Below, piece by piece: positions 1-8,249 of a stretch of DNA of 57,283 nucleotides. The number at the start of each line of letters is the position of its first letter. Within the stretch, counting starts at the first letter, position 1. The DNA is taken from NCBI GenBank assembly GCA_003149915.1, contig QAMK01000030.1:1-57283 (forward strand). Reading direction: 5' to 3'. The translations under genes were made by a program, and so were the position numbers. The notes under the pieces are model-generated. The model saw only the letters and a program-made list of their open reading frames with translations. It was not told the origin of the DNA and ran no database searches. The stretch comes from Bacillota bacterium (GTDB lineage Bacteria; Bacillota_I; Bacilli_A; RF39; UBA660).

Positions 1-29
1 TAATACTATTTTACTAAATTTTAACAAAA

Positions 30-61
30 ATACAAGGATTAATTTGCATTAACCCTTGTAA
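30..61 (-). terminator. Probable intrinsic terminator of the first minus-strand operon
   Basis: Inverted repeat TACAAGG...CCTTGTA with inner ATTAA/TTAAT pairing. On the minus strand it is followed by TATTTTTG. It lies about 45 nt beyond the stop codon of the last gene of the 106-8148 run. Confidence 0.55.
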
Positions 62-105
62 TTATTATATTTTTTGATGTTTTGCATTTTACTGTTTAAC
101 TAACA

Positions 106-744
106 TTATTCTTCTTTCTTCTCTAAAAATGCAAGTCCAGTATATTTCGGACGATCGACGTATTTTAAATATACCAAAGAAGAAACAGAAATCGGATACT
201 CTCCTTCAGGCTCTGTTAACACTTCAGCACAAAAACGATCTAACTCCGCATCATAATCGCAAATTCTTCCCTCTAGCATTTCTGCTGGATGCGTTCCATC
301 GACAATTAAGAAAGAAACATCATCTACCAAAACAGGATTGCGATATGGATCCAATCTAGTATCTTGACGAGATGCTAAAATGCCATCTTTGTCTGTATAA
401 TACACATCCATTTCCTGTATCACATCAAAAGTGTAAGATATCGCTTGCCAAATCTCGTCAGGCACCGGTGTCAAATGAAAAGACTCGATCTCACTATACC
501 GCAAAATATCCATTCTAGCTTCTAGTTGCTGCTTCGATAACGAAATTTCTTGATTATGAACTTGAATCGTTCCTAAAATACGCATCGATATCCCAGCTTC
601 ATGATCGATATAACAATAACACAAAAGTGGATATTTGCTTTTTTTATAATGAAACAAGCGATTAATTCGCTTGATTTCTTTTTTGTTTTCTAACAAAAAC
701 CACTTGCGGTCTAAATCTCTAAATGTCAGTTCCCCTAGTACCAT
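106..744 (-). CDS. Hypothetical protein, 212 aa
   Basis: I do not recognise this family. The 212-residue protein is soluble, with no signal peptide or membrane segment, and is mixed alpha/beta in character. It starts MVLGELTFRDLDRKWFLL and ends in a charged EKKEE tail. Residues in the second half (PVLVDDVSFLIVDG) look like a beta-rich core. It is the last gene of a long minus-strand run and is followed by a hairpin that fits a terminator. The gene before it (781-1374) encodes another unassigned soluble protein, and the two may work together, which is inference from position only. Codon use and AT content match the neighbouring core genes. Confidence 0.7.
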   Translation of the reverse strand: MVLGELTFRDLDRKWFLLENKKEIKRINRLFHYKKSKYPLLCYCYIDHEAGISMRILGTIQVHNQEISLSKQQLEARMDILRYSEIESFHLTPVPDEIWQAISYTFDVIQEMDVYYTDKDGILASRQDTRLDPYRNPVLVDDVSFLIVDGTHPAEMLEGRICDYDAELDRFCAEVLTEPEGEYPISVSSLVYLKYVDRPKYTGLAFLEKKEE

Positions 745-780
745 AACACACCATATCCTATTCTTATTACAACATGAACA

Positions 781-1374
781 CTATTCTTCTTCAAAAAACA
801 AATCTGTAATTTTATCTTTGAGTGAAGTCCAAAAATCCTCTTTTTGTTCTACCAAAGTAAGAATACTAGACTCCTCTTTTAAATCCAAATTCTCAATAAT
901 CAACCGTTTCCCATCTTCTGGACAATATGCCATCCGACGACCATTCTGATAAAAAATAATAACTGCCGTTCCTTTATGGTTACGAATGACTAAATCCTCA
1001 ATATACAAGATTCGGCGTACTTCTTTAGCATCTTCGTACTGATATTCTGCATATGTTTTCATATGAAATTTCTGATACAACAACTTATAATGAGCTTTTA
1101 AAAAAGCCTCTAAATTTAACCGAATATCTTCATCTGGATTTAAGGAACGTTTGCTATATCCTTGTTGAATCGTCAAGATTCTCTGCCAGTTACGATAAGA
1201 AAAAAGAGCCAGCATCTCATCGATATGCTTTGCTAACGTATCTTTCCATTTTTTACTAGAAAGAATTTTTTTCTCATCTTTTCCTTTGGCACATTCAATC
1301 ATATCCAAATTGACAGATTCCGTTAAATACGTAACAAATTGTTTTACTTTGCGATAATAAAAATATTGAAACAT
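781..1374 (-). CDS. Hypothetical protein, 197 aa
   Basis: Unrecognised 197-residue soluble protein. The N-terminal half is rich in aromatic and basic residues and probably helical. The C-terminal part (from about residue 115) looks beta-rich (VIRNHKGTAVIIFYQNGRR) and ends in an acidic FFEEE tail. No transmembrane segment or known catalytic motif is visible. It follows the 56-residue acidic protein at 1418-1588 after about 40 nt, in which an extended -10 box (TGTTATAAT) lies, so it may have its own promoter. It precedes the 212-residue hypothetical gene in the same direction. Assignment as a real gene rests on length, orientation and operon context. Confidence 0.7.
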   Translation of the reverse strand: MFQYFYYRKVKQFVTYLTESVNLDMIECAKGKDEKKILSSKKWKDTLAKHIDEMLALFSYRNWQRILTIQQGYSKRSLNPDEDIRLNLEAFLKAHYKLLYQKFHMKTYAEYQYEDAKEVRRILYIEDLVIRNHKGTAVIIFYQNGRRMAYCPEDGKRLIIENLDLKEESSILTLVEQKEDFWTSLKDKITDLFFEEE

Positions 1375-1393
1375 AACATCACCAACGAAGTTT

Positions 1394-1399
1394 ATTATA
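1394..1399 (-). promoter_or_regulatory. Extended -10 promoter box
   Basis: Minus-strand TGTTATAAT, 20-25 nt before the ATG at 1374. No good -35 is visible at 17 bp. The same TGnTATAAT form recurs at several promoters of this window (8174, 45110, 47766). Confidence 0.45.
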
Positions 1400-1417
1400 A
1401 CATAAAACGAAAAAAAT

Positions 1418-1588
1418 CTATTCTAATTCTTCGTTTTCTAAGTCATATTCAAAAGAAACGGAATCTTCATCTTCTAAATTATAAAAATCATAATATTCAT
1501 CAGCAGACAATTTCTTACTTTGCATCGCTTTCTGTATTTCTTCTAATGTAGGTTTTTCTTTCTTAGTTTCATCTTTTTCTTCTTCCAT
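1418..1588 (-). CDS. Small acidic hypothetical protein, 56 aa
   Basis: A 56-residue, very acidic protein starting MEEEKDETKKEKPTLEEIQK. The start at 1588 is chosen because a perfect AGGAGGG sits about 6 nt upstream, overlapping the last codons of the 248-residue membrane protein gene, whose stop is 2 nt before this ATG. That arrangement implies translational coupling. A longer reading frame to 1693 exists, but its extra N-terminal residues overlap the upstream gene and lack a ribosome binding site. The protein is mostly charged and probably helical, with a Glu/Asp/Leu tail, and could be a small adaptor or regulatory subunit of the upstream membrane protein (inference). Confidence 0.65.
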   Translation of the reverse strand: MEEEKDETKKEKPTLEEIQKAMQSKKLSADEYYDFYNLEDEDSVSFEYDLENEELE

Positions 1589-1589
1589 A

Positions 1590-2336
1590 CTATCCCTCCT
1601 GTGCAACCGTATCCATACGATTAAAACAACTGACATCGCCAGATGTAACGTCTTCGACACAACCAATCTCATTGGTTGCAATATCAATTCCAAATGTGTA
1701 TCGATCTTGTCGAGAAGATGTTATTGAAGTAACATCTTGTCTGTTTTCTATTACTTGAATCTTCGTCAAAAACAATTCATAATAATAAAACGTATCATCT
1801 TTATAAACGTATTGTTGATTATGATCTTGAACACCAGAAGACAACATGTAAACACCTTTGGTGTAATTATCTTCTAAATTATCCCTATCTTGATACCAAA
1901 AATACGTACCATCCTCATTTAATACCAACAAACTATTTCCGTTCTGCTCATCCCATGCATAATATGCCAATTTTTTAAATTGATCATATTCCGTTTCAGA
2001 AGAAGGCAAATCTTCCTTTGTCAATTCATTACTAACCATAATGGTAACAACAGAAACAGAAAAAATCAAACTAATCGATCCTAAAACAATTCCCAAAAAA
2101 GCAAATTGTTTACTCTTACTATAAGAATGAATACCAAGTAGTGACAAGAAGAATGCTACACAAGCACAAATACAAGCTGGAATAACATGTACAAATGAAA
2201 AACAAATCGCAATAATAGCAAGAATAAAACCAGTCACACCATAAATTTCCTTGTTCAATTGCTTCATATCAGATACTTCTTGCTTCAAATGCTGCAATTC
2301 TTTATTGATATCTACCATCTTTTTCTTCTCGCCCAT
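1590..2336 (-). CDS. Membrane protein with N-terminal coiled coil and C-terminal extracytoplasmic domain
   Basis: A 248-residue protein. Residues 1-30 are charged and helical (KELQHLKQEVSDMKQLNKEI). Three hydrophobic segments follow at roughly 33-53, 55-70 and 80-100. A soluble C-terminal domain of about 140 residues reads like the small DUF4190-type or lipocalin-like extracytoplasmic modules of Firmicutes (LLVLNEDGTYFWYQDRDN). The family is not firmly recognised. An AGAGGTG ribosome binding site supports the start. It lies 14 nt after the 323-residue gene and is coupled to the 56-residue gene downstream. Two cysteines near the C-terminus (IGCVEDVTSGDVSCF) could form a disulfide outside the cell. 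Confidence 0.7.
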   Translation of the reverse strand: MGEKKKMVDINKELQHLKQEVSDMKQLNKEIYGVTGFILAIIAICFSFVHVIPACICACVAFFLSLLGIHSYSKSKQFAFLGIVLGSISLIFSVSVVTIMVSNELTKEDLPSSETEYDQFKKLAYYAWDEQNGNSLLVLNEDGTYFWYQDRDNLEDNYTKGVYMLSSGVQDHNQQYVYKDDTFYYYELFLTKIQVIENRQDVTSITSSRQDRYTFGIDIATNEIGCVEDVTSGDVSCFNRMDTVAQEG

Positions 2337-2350
2337 AAAAGCACCTCTTA

Positions 2351-3322
2351 CTAAATCGTTTCAACTGTAGAATCCACACTAGTAGAAGGAACAGATACCT
2401 CTTGTCCAGATACAGGAGCAGAAACTACCTCGGAAGCTTTTAAAGATTCATCTTGCCCTTTATCACTGCTCGATTGCTCTAATTGTACATTACTATTTGG
2501 CTGCCCTACTGCTACCGTCTCTTCTGTAGCTGCTGATACAATTGGTTTTAAACTTCTAAAGAATGACATGTACTCTGCAAAAGCTTTAGAAGTTGCAATA
2601 TATTGGGTTACTTGAATTTCCTTTTTCGTAATATCTTTCATATTAATTGGAACATTTTCACTTTTTCCATCCAAGGAAATTGAAAGTGCAGGAGACACAT
2701 AATCGTCGACGTTACTGTATTGATTTAGTCCAACTGTGTACGTAAAATGCAAACTTTTTTCACTCTGTACACCGACAACTTGATTGATTACCTGTTTCGT
2801 ATCTGGTAAGTGTAAAATCAAGTTGGCTGGATCAATTTTTTGAAGAACATCTTTTGCATAAATTTTACGATCTCCAATCAAGACAATCGGTTGTTCAAAC
2901 GTAAGTTCTTTTGGTGAATACACTTCTCTACTTTGACTCGTCTCCATACCATCTTCAAAATATGTAAGCTTGTTTAAATAAACGCCAAATCTTCCAGGAA
3001 TACCAGCTCGAATATATTGTCGTTCACTAAAGACATTTCCCTTTTCTTCAACAACTGTTAACTTGATTTCACGATCAGCACCCGTAATATCTTCTTTTCC
3101 CATAATTGTAATATGGTCATTTCCCTTAGAAGCTTCAAATACAGGCATACCAACATTTCTCTTAGAAGTTACTTGATATCCTTCATAATCCATATCGAAC
3201 TTTTTCAAAATATTTAAAACGGTCTCTTTATCAATTTTTTTTAAATCGTAAATTCCTTTTTTTCCAAAAAATGGTTCCAAAATCAATTCTCCCACTGTTG
3301 GAACATGCTCCACATAAGGCAT
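2351..3322 (-). CDS. Hypothetical protein, 323 aa, low-complexity Ser/Val/Glu tail
   Basis: Unrecognised 323-residue protein. The first 250 residues look folded and contain many beta-strand-like stretches (TVVEEKGNVFSERQYIRAG). The last 60 residues are Ser/Thr/Val/Glu/Gln-rich and probably disordered. No signal peptide, membrane anchor or catalytic motif is evident. The start has GGTGATGAT just upstream and an AGGATGG further back. It sits between the thioredoxin-like membrane protein and the 248-residue membrane protein. The acidic tail resembles that of the 178-residue protein at 5609-6145, suggesting two cytoplasmic or structural proteins of similar style, but no function can be read. Confidence 0.68.
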   Translation of the reverse strand: MPYVEHVPTVGELILEPFFGKKGIYDLKKIDKETVLNILKKFDMDYEGYQVTSKRNVGMPVFEASKGNDHITIMGKEDITGADREIKLTVVEEKGNVFSERQYIRAGIPGRFGVYLNKLTYFEDGMETSQSREVYSPKELTFEQPIVLIGDRKIYAKDVLQKIDPANLILHLPDTKQVINQVVGVQSEKSLHFTYTVGLNQYSNVDDYVSPALSISLDGKSENVPINMKDITKKEIQVTQYIATSKAFAEYMSFFRSLKPIVSAATEETVAVGQPNSNVQLEQSSSDKGQDESLKASEVVSAPVSGQEVSVPSTSVDSTVETI

Positions 3323-3366
3323 ATCATCACCATCCTAGCATAACTAATTATATCATACAATAAGAA

Positions 3367-4395
3367 TCATTTGCGAACTAGTTTTTTCTTTTTGGCAAGA
3401 AATGAAAAAAAGACGTAAAGAACGAAACTTGGTATCAAAAAGGATACCATAAATAAGATTGCATACAAATAAGAAGAAAAACCAGTAATCGACCGAAAAA
3501 TAAATAATCTTTGATAAATCAATACGTTCTCATTTTGAATAGAGAAAAATAGACAAACTAAGAAACATGCAAAGGTTGCTAAAAATATAGCTGTACCTTT
3601 CTGAACTGAAACGGATGAAAAAGAAAAGTATTTAGAAACAAAAGAATGATTTCGAAACCGATAACAAAGAATGGCAAAGAGAACACATAGTACACACAAA
3701 ATGAAGAAAACAATATACGAAATACTAGAAAATGTCAAAATATTACCGTTTGTCAAAAATGCCAAAAAGAAAATCACAAAAGGAATCCAAAACGGAACCA
3801 TAGAAATTTGTGGCATATGAAACAGCACAAAAAATAAAAGACACAAAACAATCGTCGTCAATAACACTGCCGGTTGAATGCCACTGAAAAATCCCAAATC
3901 AAGTGTCATCAAAGCCATGTTATCACCCTTGGCATTCGCACCTTTCCAAAATGGTAAATCGATCAAAACATCCGTTTCTGAAATGTGTTCCTCAAAATAC
4001 TCACTCGTTCCTTGAATTTCTCCAACGACATCTCGAACTTCATTGTATCTAGCATATAGAATGTTTTCTTCGATGGTAAGACGAATGCTGTCACTAAATC
4101 CAACCGTTCCCCTACTTCCTAAAACGATGAGTGGTGTACCGCGACTAGAAATATCTAAAAGGTCTAAGACATCCATCATCAATTGATAGTTTTCCTGATT
4201 ATGACTCACTTCATACCGAATAACTTGCACATCTGGATAACGACTAGGAATCGTCTCTAGATAAACACTTGCCTCTTTACAATGAGCACAAGTATCACTA
4301 TAGAAAAAGTACAGTTTAGCAGGATTGTTTGCAAATACAGTAGATGGCATCAAAAAAAGGCAAAGAAAAAGAATTGGTAATAAAATCTTACGCAT
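3367..4395 (-). CDS. Thioredoxin-like CxxC membrane protein
   Basis: 342 residues from the ATG at 4395, which has AGGTG at 6 nt and overlaps the end of the cysteine desulfurase gene by 8 nt (ATGCGTAA). Residues 1-22 form a signal peptide ending in VFA. The mature part begins with a thioredoxin/glutaredoxin-type strand and the motif CAHC at 36-39 (FFYSDTCAHCKEAS), with a GTPLIVLG segment that resembles the cis-Pro loop. The C-terminal half carries five or six hydrophobic helices between about residues 155 and 335. This layout fits an extracytoplasmic redox domain fused to a membrane unit, comparable to DsbD/CcdA- or VKOR-like disulfide systems, although I see no CcdA cysteine pair. Coupling with a cysteine desulfurase suggests thiol or sulfur chemistry (inference). 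Confidence 0.75.
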   Translation of the reverse strand: MRKILLPILFLCLFLMPSTVFANNPAKLYFFYSDTCAHCKEASVYLETIPSRYPDVQVIRYEVSHNQENYQLMMDVLDLLDISSRGTPLIVLGSRGTVGFSDSIRLTIEENILYARYNEVRDVVGEIQGTSEYFEEHISETDVLIDLPFWKGANAKGDNMALMTLDLGFFSGIQPAVLLTTIVLCLLFFVLFHMPQISMVPFWIPFVIFFLAFLTNGNILTFSSISYIVFFILCVLCVLFAILCYRFRNHSFVSKYFSFSSVSVQKGTAIFLATFACFLVCLFFSIQNENVLIYQRLFIFRSITGFSSYLYAILFMVSFLIPSFVLYVFFSFLAKKKKLVRK

Positions 4396-5530
4396 TTCCT
4401 TCACCTACCTGAAAAGATAATTCACGAATGCACTTCTTTAACACTCGTACAAATTCTTCTAATTCATCCTTCGTCGTCAAATGAGAAATACTGACACGTA
4501 AACTGTGTAAAGCATACTCTTTTGAACCAGTCACGGCATAAACACTATCAGAGATACCCACATCCGAAGAACATGCCGTCTTAGTAGAAATATAAATTTC
4601 GTGAGTTTCCAAAGCATGTAGTAACGTTTCAGACTTGATATTAGAAACACTGAAATTGACAATCTGTGGAATGGATGCCGTCGTACTGTTCAAATGAACT
4701 TCTGGGATTTCTTTCAAACAAGAGATTAAATAATCATGCAAACTACGGATTTTCTCTAATTTTTCTGGAAAATTTTCATAAGCAAGACGAAGTGCTTTGG
4801 CAAGACTAGCAATCAGTGCTGTAGCAGGAGTTCCAGAACGATACACAGTTGTACTCTTTCCACCATGAATTAAAGGTGTTAAAGAAACGGATTCCTTCTT
4901 AATCAAACACCCGATTCCCTTCACCCCATAAAATTTATGGGCAGAAAAAGAGGCTAAATCAATTCCATCAAAAGAAACTTTTTCCTTGCCGACACTCTGT
5001 GTCATATCGACGTGAAAGAAACACTTCGGATACTCTTTAATAATGGAAGCCATTTCTCTAATCGGTTGTGAAATTCCAAGTTCACTACTGACAGATGCAA
5101 CACTTACTAATAAAACGTCATCATTTAACTTTTCTTTTAAAGAGGAAAGCTCTATGACTCCATTGGCATCCAAATCCAAATACTGAACCTGAAATCCAAA
5201 CTGTTCGACCAAATAACGAATCGGTTCTAAAATACTAGAGTGCTCTAACCTCGTCGTAAGAATCGTCTTTCCTCGATTTGCATACTTAAAACAAATTCCT
5301 TTGATTGCAGTATTGTTCGATTCACTCGCTCCAGAAGTAAAAATTACTTCGGATGGACGAACGTGAAGTAAGCTGGCAATCTGTGCAATAGAAGCATCAA
5401 TCAGCTGTTTTGACTCACTACCCAAACGATGTAAAGAGTTCGCATTCCCTATGTATTTACTTGCCTTCACAAACGTATCCAATACATTAGAATCCGTTGG
5501 TGTTGTAGCAGAATAATCTAAATAAATCAT
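4388..5530 (-). CDS. Cysteine desulfurase (NifS/IscS family)
   Basis: PLP-dependent enzyme that takes sulfur from cysteine as an enzyme persulfide for Fe-S clusters or thio-modified tRNA. The N-terminus YLDYSATTPTD, the GxSESNNTAIKG segment near 67-78, the PLP lysine in FSAHKFYG (about K199) and the mobile-loop cysteine in TKTACSS (about C320) are all present. Length of 380 residues is normal for the family. I chose the ATG at 5530 over an in-frame start ten codons upstream, because AAGG lies 9 nt before it and homology begins exactly there. No scaffold (IscU/SufU) or ThiI gene is adjacent, so the sulfur acceptor is not evident. The downstream gene is a CxxC thioredoxin-like membrane protein. 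Confidence 0.93.
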   Translation of the reverse strand: MIYLDYSATTPTDSNVLDTFVKASKYIGNANSLHRLGSESKQLIDASIAQIASLLHVRPSEVIFTSGASESNNTAIKGICFKYANRGKTILTTRLEHSSILEPIRYLVEQFGFQVQYLDLDANGVIELSSLKEKLNDDVLLVSVASVSSELGISQPIREMASIIKEYPKCFFHVDMTQSVGKEKVSFDGIDLASFSAHKFYGVKGIGCLIKKESVSLTPLIHGGKSTTVYRSGTPATALIASLAKALRLAYENFPEKLEKIRSLHDYLISCLKEIPEVHLNSTTASIPQIVNFSVSNIKSETLLHALETHEIYISTKTACSSDVGISDSVYAVTGSKEYALHSLRVSISHLTTKDELEEFVRVLKKCIRELSFQVGEGNA

Positions 5531-5608
5531 ATTATCATCCCTTAAAATGTAGTATATCAAAATGATAAAACGAAGTAAAGAAGGCCAAAAAAAATTAAGT
5601 AAACAAAG

Positions 5609-6145
5609 TTACTTAATCTCAATTCCAATTTTAGGCATCGGTTTCAAACCAGCATTGGCACCAATCATCTTAGCATCATTACGAAGTTTATTCAAAGCAT
5701 CATCTGAAGGTGTCACATCTGTAATTCGAAACAAAACACCATCGTCCTTCATCTTAGAGTCTTCCATTTGAGGAGTATCGATACTACTTACTTTCGCAGG
5801 CTCTAGATGATATTCTGCTTCTTCCGTTTGAGGATAAACTTCAACGACAGCAGATGGTTTTTTCTCTTCCGCCTTAGGTGTATCAGAAACGACAAAATCC
5901 AAATTCATATCGTTCATCCGATGCATGAACTCAGCAACTGGAACATCGTTACTAGGAATTTGATTATCTTCCCCATAACGATACTTTTTATCGACATCAC
6001 CAATCAAACCATCCATTGCTGCTTGAAACATCTCTTTATTAATTTCATAAGCACGGTCTAAATCTTTTCCGGATAACGACCGAATAAATTCGATTCTCTT
6101 AGAACCAGATATCCGTAAATTTTTATAAATTTCTGTATCACTCAT
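5609..6145 (-). CDS. Hypothetical protein, 178 aa
   Basis: Unrecognised soluble protein. The N-terminal 80 residues are helical and charged (EIYKNLRISGSKRIEFIRSL). The middle is acidic and Pro/Glu-rich, and the C-terminus ends PMPKIGIEIK. The start at 6145 follows GAGGGTG by about 8 nt; a GTG three codons earlier lies inside that ribosome binding site and is unlikely. It lies between the aluminium-resistance-type PLP enzyme and the cysteine desulfurase in one direction. The 60-nt gap after the upstream gene contains TATA-rich sequence that could hold a promoter. No membrane segment, signal peptide or motif is visible. Confidence 0.65.
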   Translation of the reverse strand: MSDTEIYKNLRISGSKRIEFIRSLSGKDLDRAYEINKEMFQAAMDGLIGDVDKKYRYGEDNQIPSNDVPVAEFMHRMNDMNLDFVVSDTPKAEEKKPSAVVEVYPQTEEAEYHLEPAKVSSIDTPQMEDSKMKDDGVLFRITDVTPSDDALNKLRNDAKMIGANAGLKPMPKIGIEIK

Positions 6146-6203
6146 AACGTTCACCCTCTATTTTATTCTATACTATATATCTTACACGATTTTCTACTCT
6201 TTT

Positions 6204-7430
6204 TCAAGATGATTTCTTTCCTAATTCTTCATATATTTTAGAAATTGCAAGTTTTCCATACTCGTAAGTAAGGCCACCTTGTTGGTAAGCAATAAACGGT
6301 TCACGTAACGGACCATCACAAGATAGTTCAATCGAAGAACCCTGCGTAAATGTTCCAGCCGCCATAATAATCGGATCTAAATATCCTGGCGTGCTACATG
6401 GAACTGGTGAGACATCAGAATCAATCGGCGAATACTTTTGAATAATTTCACAATAACGGATCATATCTTCACGGTTGTGGAAAATGATATTTTGTACGAT
6501 ATCGGCACGTTCGTCACTCGCCTTTGGTTCTACATCATAACCAAGATCAGCCATCAAAGCACTCGTAAGAACACCCGTCTTCAAACTGCTAGCGACGACA
6601 CTTGGTGCAAAGAAAAGCCCTTGTAACAACGTCCGATTAATACCTAAAGAAGGCCCAACATCCTTTCCCTCACCAGGAGCAGTCAATCGTTCTGCAACCA
6701 ACTCTACCAAATCAGCCCTACCTGCAACGTATGCACCATTTGGAGCAAGTCCGCCACCTAAGTTTTTAATTAAAGAGCCGACCATAATATCGACACCAAC
6801 CTCTGTTGGTTCTTTATCGCTGACAAATTCACAATAACAATTATCGACCATAATAATTACTTCTCGGTCGACTTCTCGAATTGCTTTCACAACCCGTTCT
6901 ACTTTATCGATTGTCAAACTCTTTCTAGTAGAATATCCCTTAGAACGTTGAATTTCGATTACTTTTACTTTATGAGATTTCAAATACTCTTGAATACTAG
7001 GAATATCAAAATCATCATCAACTAAATCGATCTGATCATAATGAATACCCCAAGAGATTAAAGAACTTGGATTTTCGATAATACCGATTACTTCATCCAA
7101 CGTATCGTACGGTTTTCCACAAATCGATAACAACGTATCTCCTGGACGTAAAAGTCCAAATAACGTAACAGTAAGAGCATGAGTTCCAGAAATAAACTGA
7201 TTTCGTACCAAAGCATCTTCACTACCTAAAACACGAGCAAAAACACGTTCGATTTTATCTCTTCCAACATCATCGTAACCGTATCCAGTCGTAGAGTTAA
7301 AATCACTTTGCGATACTCTCTCTTCACGGAAAGCATTCAATACTTTCTCACTGTTACGGTAACATCTTTCATCGATACTTTCAAAAATTGGCATTAATTT
7401 ACTTTCAATTTCTTTTATTTTATTATCCAT
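6204..7430 (-). CDS. Methionine gamma-lyase / aluminium-resistance family PLP protein (YnbB-like)
   Basis: 408-residue fold-type I PLP enzyme of the Cys/Met-metabolism superfamily, in the branch annotated as aluminium resistance protein or methionine gamma-lyase family (B. subtilis YnbB type). Diagnostic stretches are TTGYGYDDVGRDKIERVFA near the N-terminus, FISGTHALTVTLFGLLRPGD, IMVDNCYCEFVSDKEP, and the PLP-lysine region VGSLIKNLGGGLAPNGAYV. The substrate is not established for this branch. The ATG at 7430 is preferred because GGAGG stands 5 nt before it; the upstream in-frame ATG is inside that site. The start overlaps the end of the SDR gene by 8 nt, indicating coupled translation. Confidence 0.9.
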   Translation of the reverse strand: MDNKIKEIESKLMPIFESIDERCYRNSEKVLNAFREERVSQSDFNSTTGYGYDDVGRDKIERVFARVLGSEDALVRNQFISGTHALTVTLFGLLRPGDTLLSICGKPYDTLDEVIGIIENPSSLISWGIHYDQIDLVDDDFDIPSIQEYLKSHKVKVIEIQRSKGYSTRKSLTIDKVERVVKAIREVDREVIIMVDNCYCEFVSDKEPTEVGVDIMVGSLIKNLGGGLAPNGAYVAGRADLVELVAERLTAPGEGKDVGPSLGINRTLLQGLFFAPSVVASSLKTGVLTSALMADLGYDVEPKASDERADIVQNIIFHNREDMIRYCEIIQKYSPIDSDVSPVPCSTPGYLDPIIMAAGTFTQGSSIELSCDGPLREPFIAYQQGGLTYEYGKLAISKIYEELGKKSS

Positions 7431-8148
7431 GATAACCTCCATCTACTACTACGACAGAACCTGTCATAAAAGATGCTTCGCTACTTGCTAAAAAGAAAAT
7501 AACGTTAGCAATTTCCATTGGTTCTGCAAACCGTCCCAAAGACGTTTTTTTACATTCTTCTTCGATAAACTCCGAATCTAAATTTTGATTCATCGGTGTG
7601 AGTACCCAACCCGGTGCAACCGCATTCACCCGAATACGCGGGGCATATTGCAAAGACAAATTTTTCGTTAACGAAATGAGTCCTGCTTTCGATGCATCGT
7701 AATCCAAACTTTCAATATAATTAGTATTAATTCCATTCGTTGAGCTCACATTAATAATAGCCCCTACTTCCATCAATGGTGCAAAATACTTGGAAACCAA
7801 AAACGGTCCAATCAAATTAACATTTAAAGTCTTTTGAAAGTTAGCCACCGTCTTATCTTCATAAGTGGTATCGATGGCAATTCCTGCATTGTTCACCAAA
7901 ACGTCCAAATGTGCTACCCTCTTTTGAACGATGTCACTCATGCGAACGACATCACTTTCTTTACTCACATCCCCTTTAATGAACAAAAAAGAGTTGGGAA
8001 ATCGCTCTTGAAACTCTTCTTCAACAACATGAGCACCCACATCATCCGAGCAATAATTGACAAAGACGAAATCACCGTTTTCTAAAAACTTTTTTGCTGT
8101 TGCATACCCAATTCCCTTTGTCGCGCCAGTAATAAAAACACTTCGCAT
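7423..8148 (-). CDS. SDR-family oxidoreductase (FabG-like)
   Basis: A 241-residue classical short-chain dehydrogenase/reductase. The Rossmann cofactor motif TGATKGIG lies near residues 7-14, the NNAG motif in VLVNNAGIA, the catalytic Ser in INVSSTNG, and the YxxxK pair in YDASKAG. The PG motif (VAPGWVLTPM) and a C-terminal VVVDGGYHG complete the family pattern. It reduces or oxidises a small carbonyl or alcohol substrate with NAD(P); the substrate cannot be read. There is no fatty-acid operon around it, so calling it FabG would be too specific. The start at 8148 has AGAGGTG 6 nt upstream. It is the first gene of the run ending at 106, with its promoter in the divergent region. Confidence 0.92.
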   Translation of the reverse strand: MRSVFITGATKGIGYATAKKFLENGDFVFVNYCSDDVGAHVVEEEFQERFPNSFLFIKGDVSKESDVVRMSDIVQKRVAHLDVLVNNAGIAIDTTYEDKTVANFQKTLNVNLIGPFLVSKYFAPLMEVGAIINVSSTNGINTNYIESLDYDASKAGLISLTKNLSLQYAPRIRVNAVAPGWVLTPMNQNLDSEFIEEECKKTSLGRFAEPMEIANVIFFLASSEASFMTGSVVVVDGGYHG

Positions 8149-8173
8149 AATTGACACCTCTTTTACTTCTTGT

Positions 8174-8225
8174 ATTATAACATCTTTCGAACATGATTGC
8201 ATTATTTTTCAAACACGTTTATAAT
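8174..8225. promoter_or_regulatory. Divergent overlapping promoters (SDR operon and metallophosphoesterase)
   Basis: Plus strand: TTGCAT (8197-8202), 17 bp, TATAAT (8220-8225), reading into the metallophosphoesterase. Minus strand: extended -10 TGTTATAAT with TATAAT at 8174-8179, reading into the SDR operon. The two -35 zones coincide, so the promoters may compete. Confidence 0.6.
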
Positions 8226-8249
8226 GAATTCAATGATAGGAGGAAGAGT

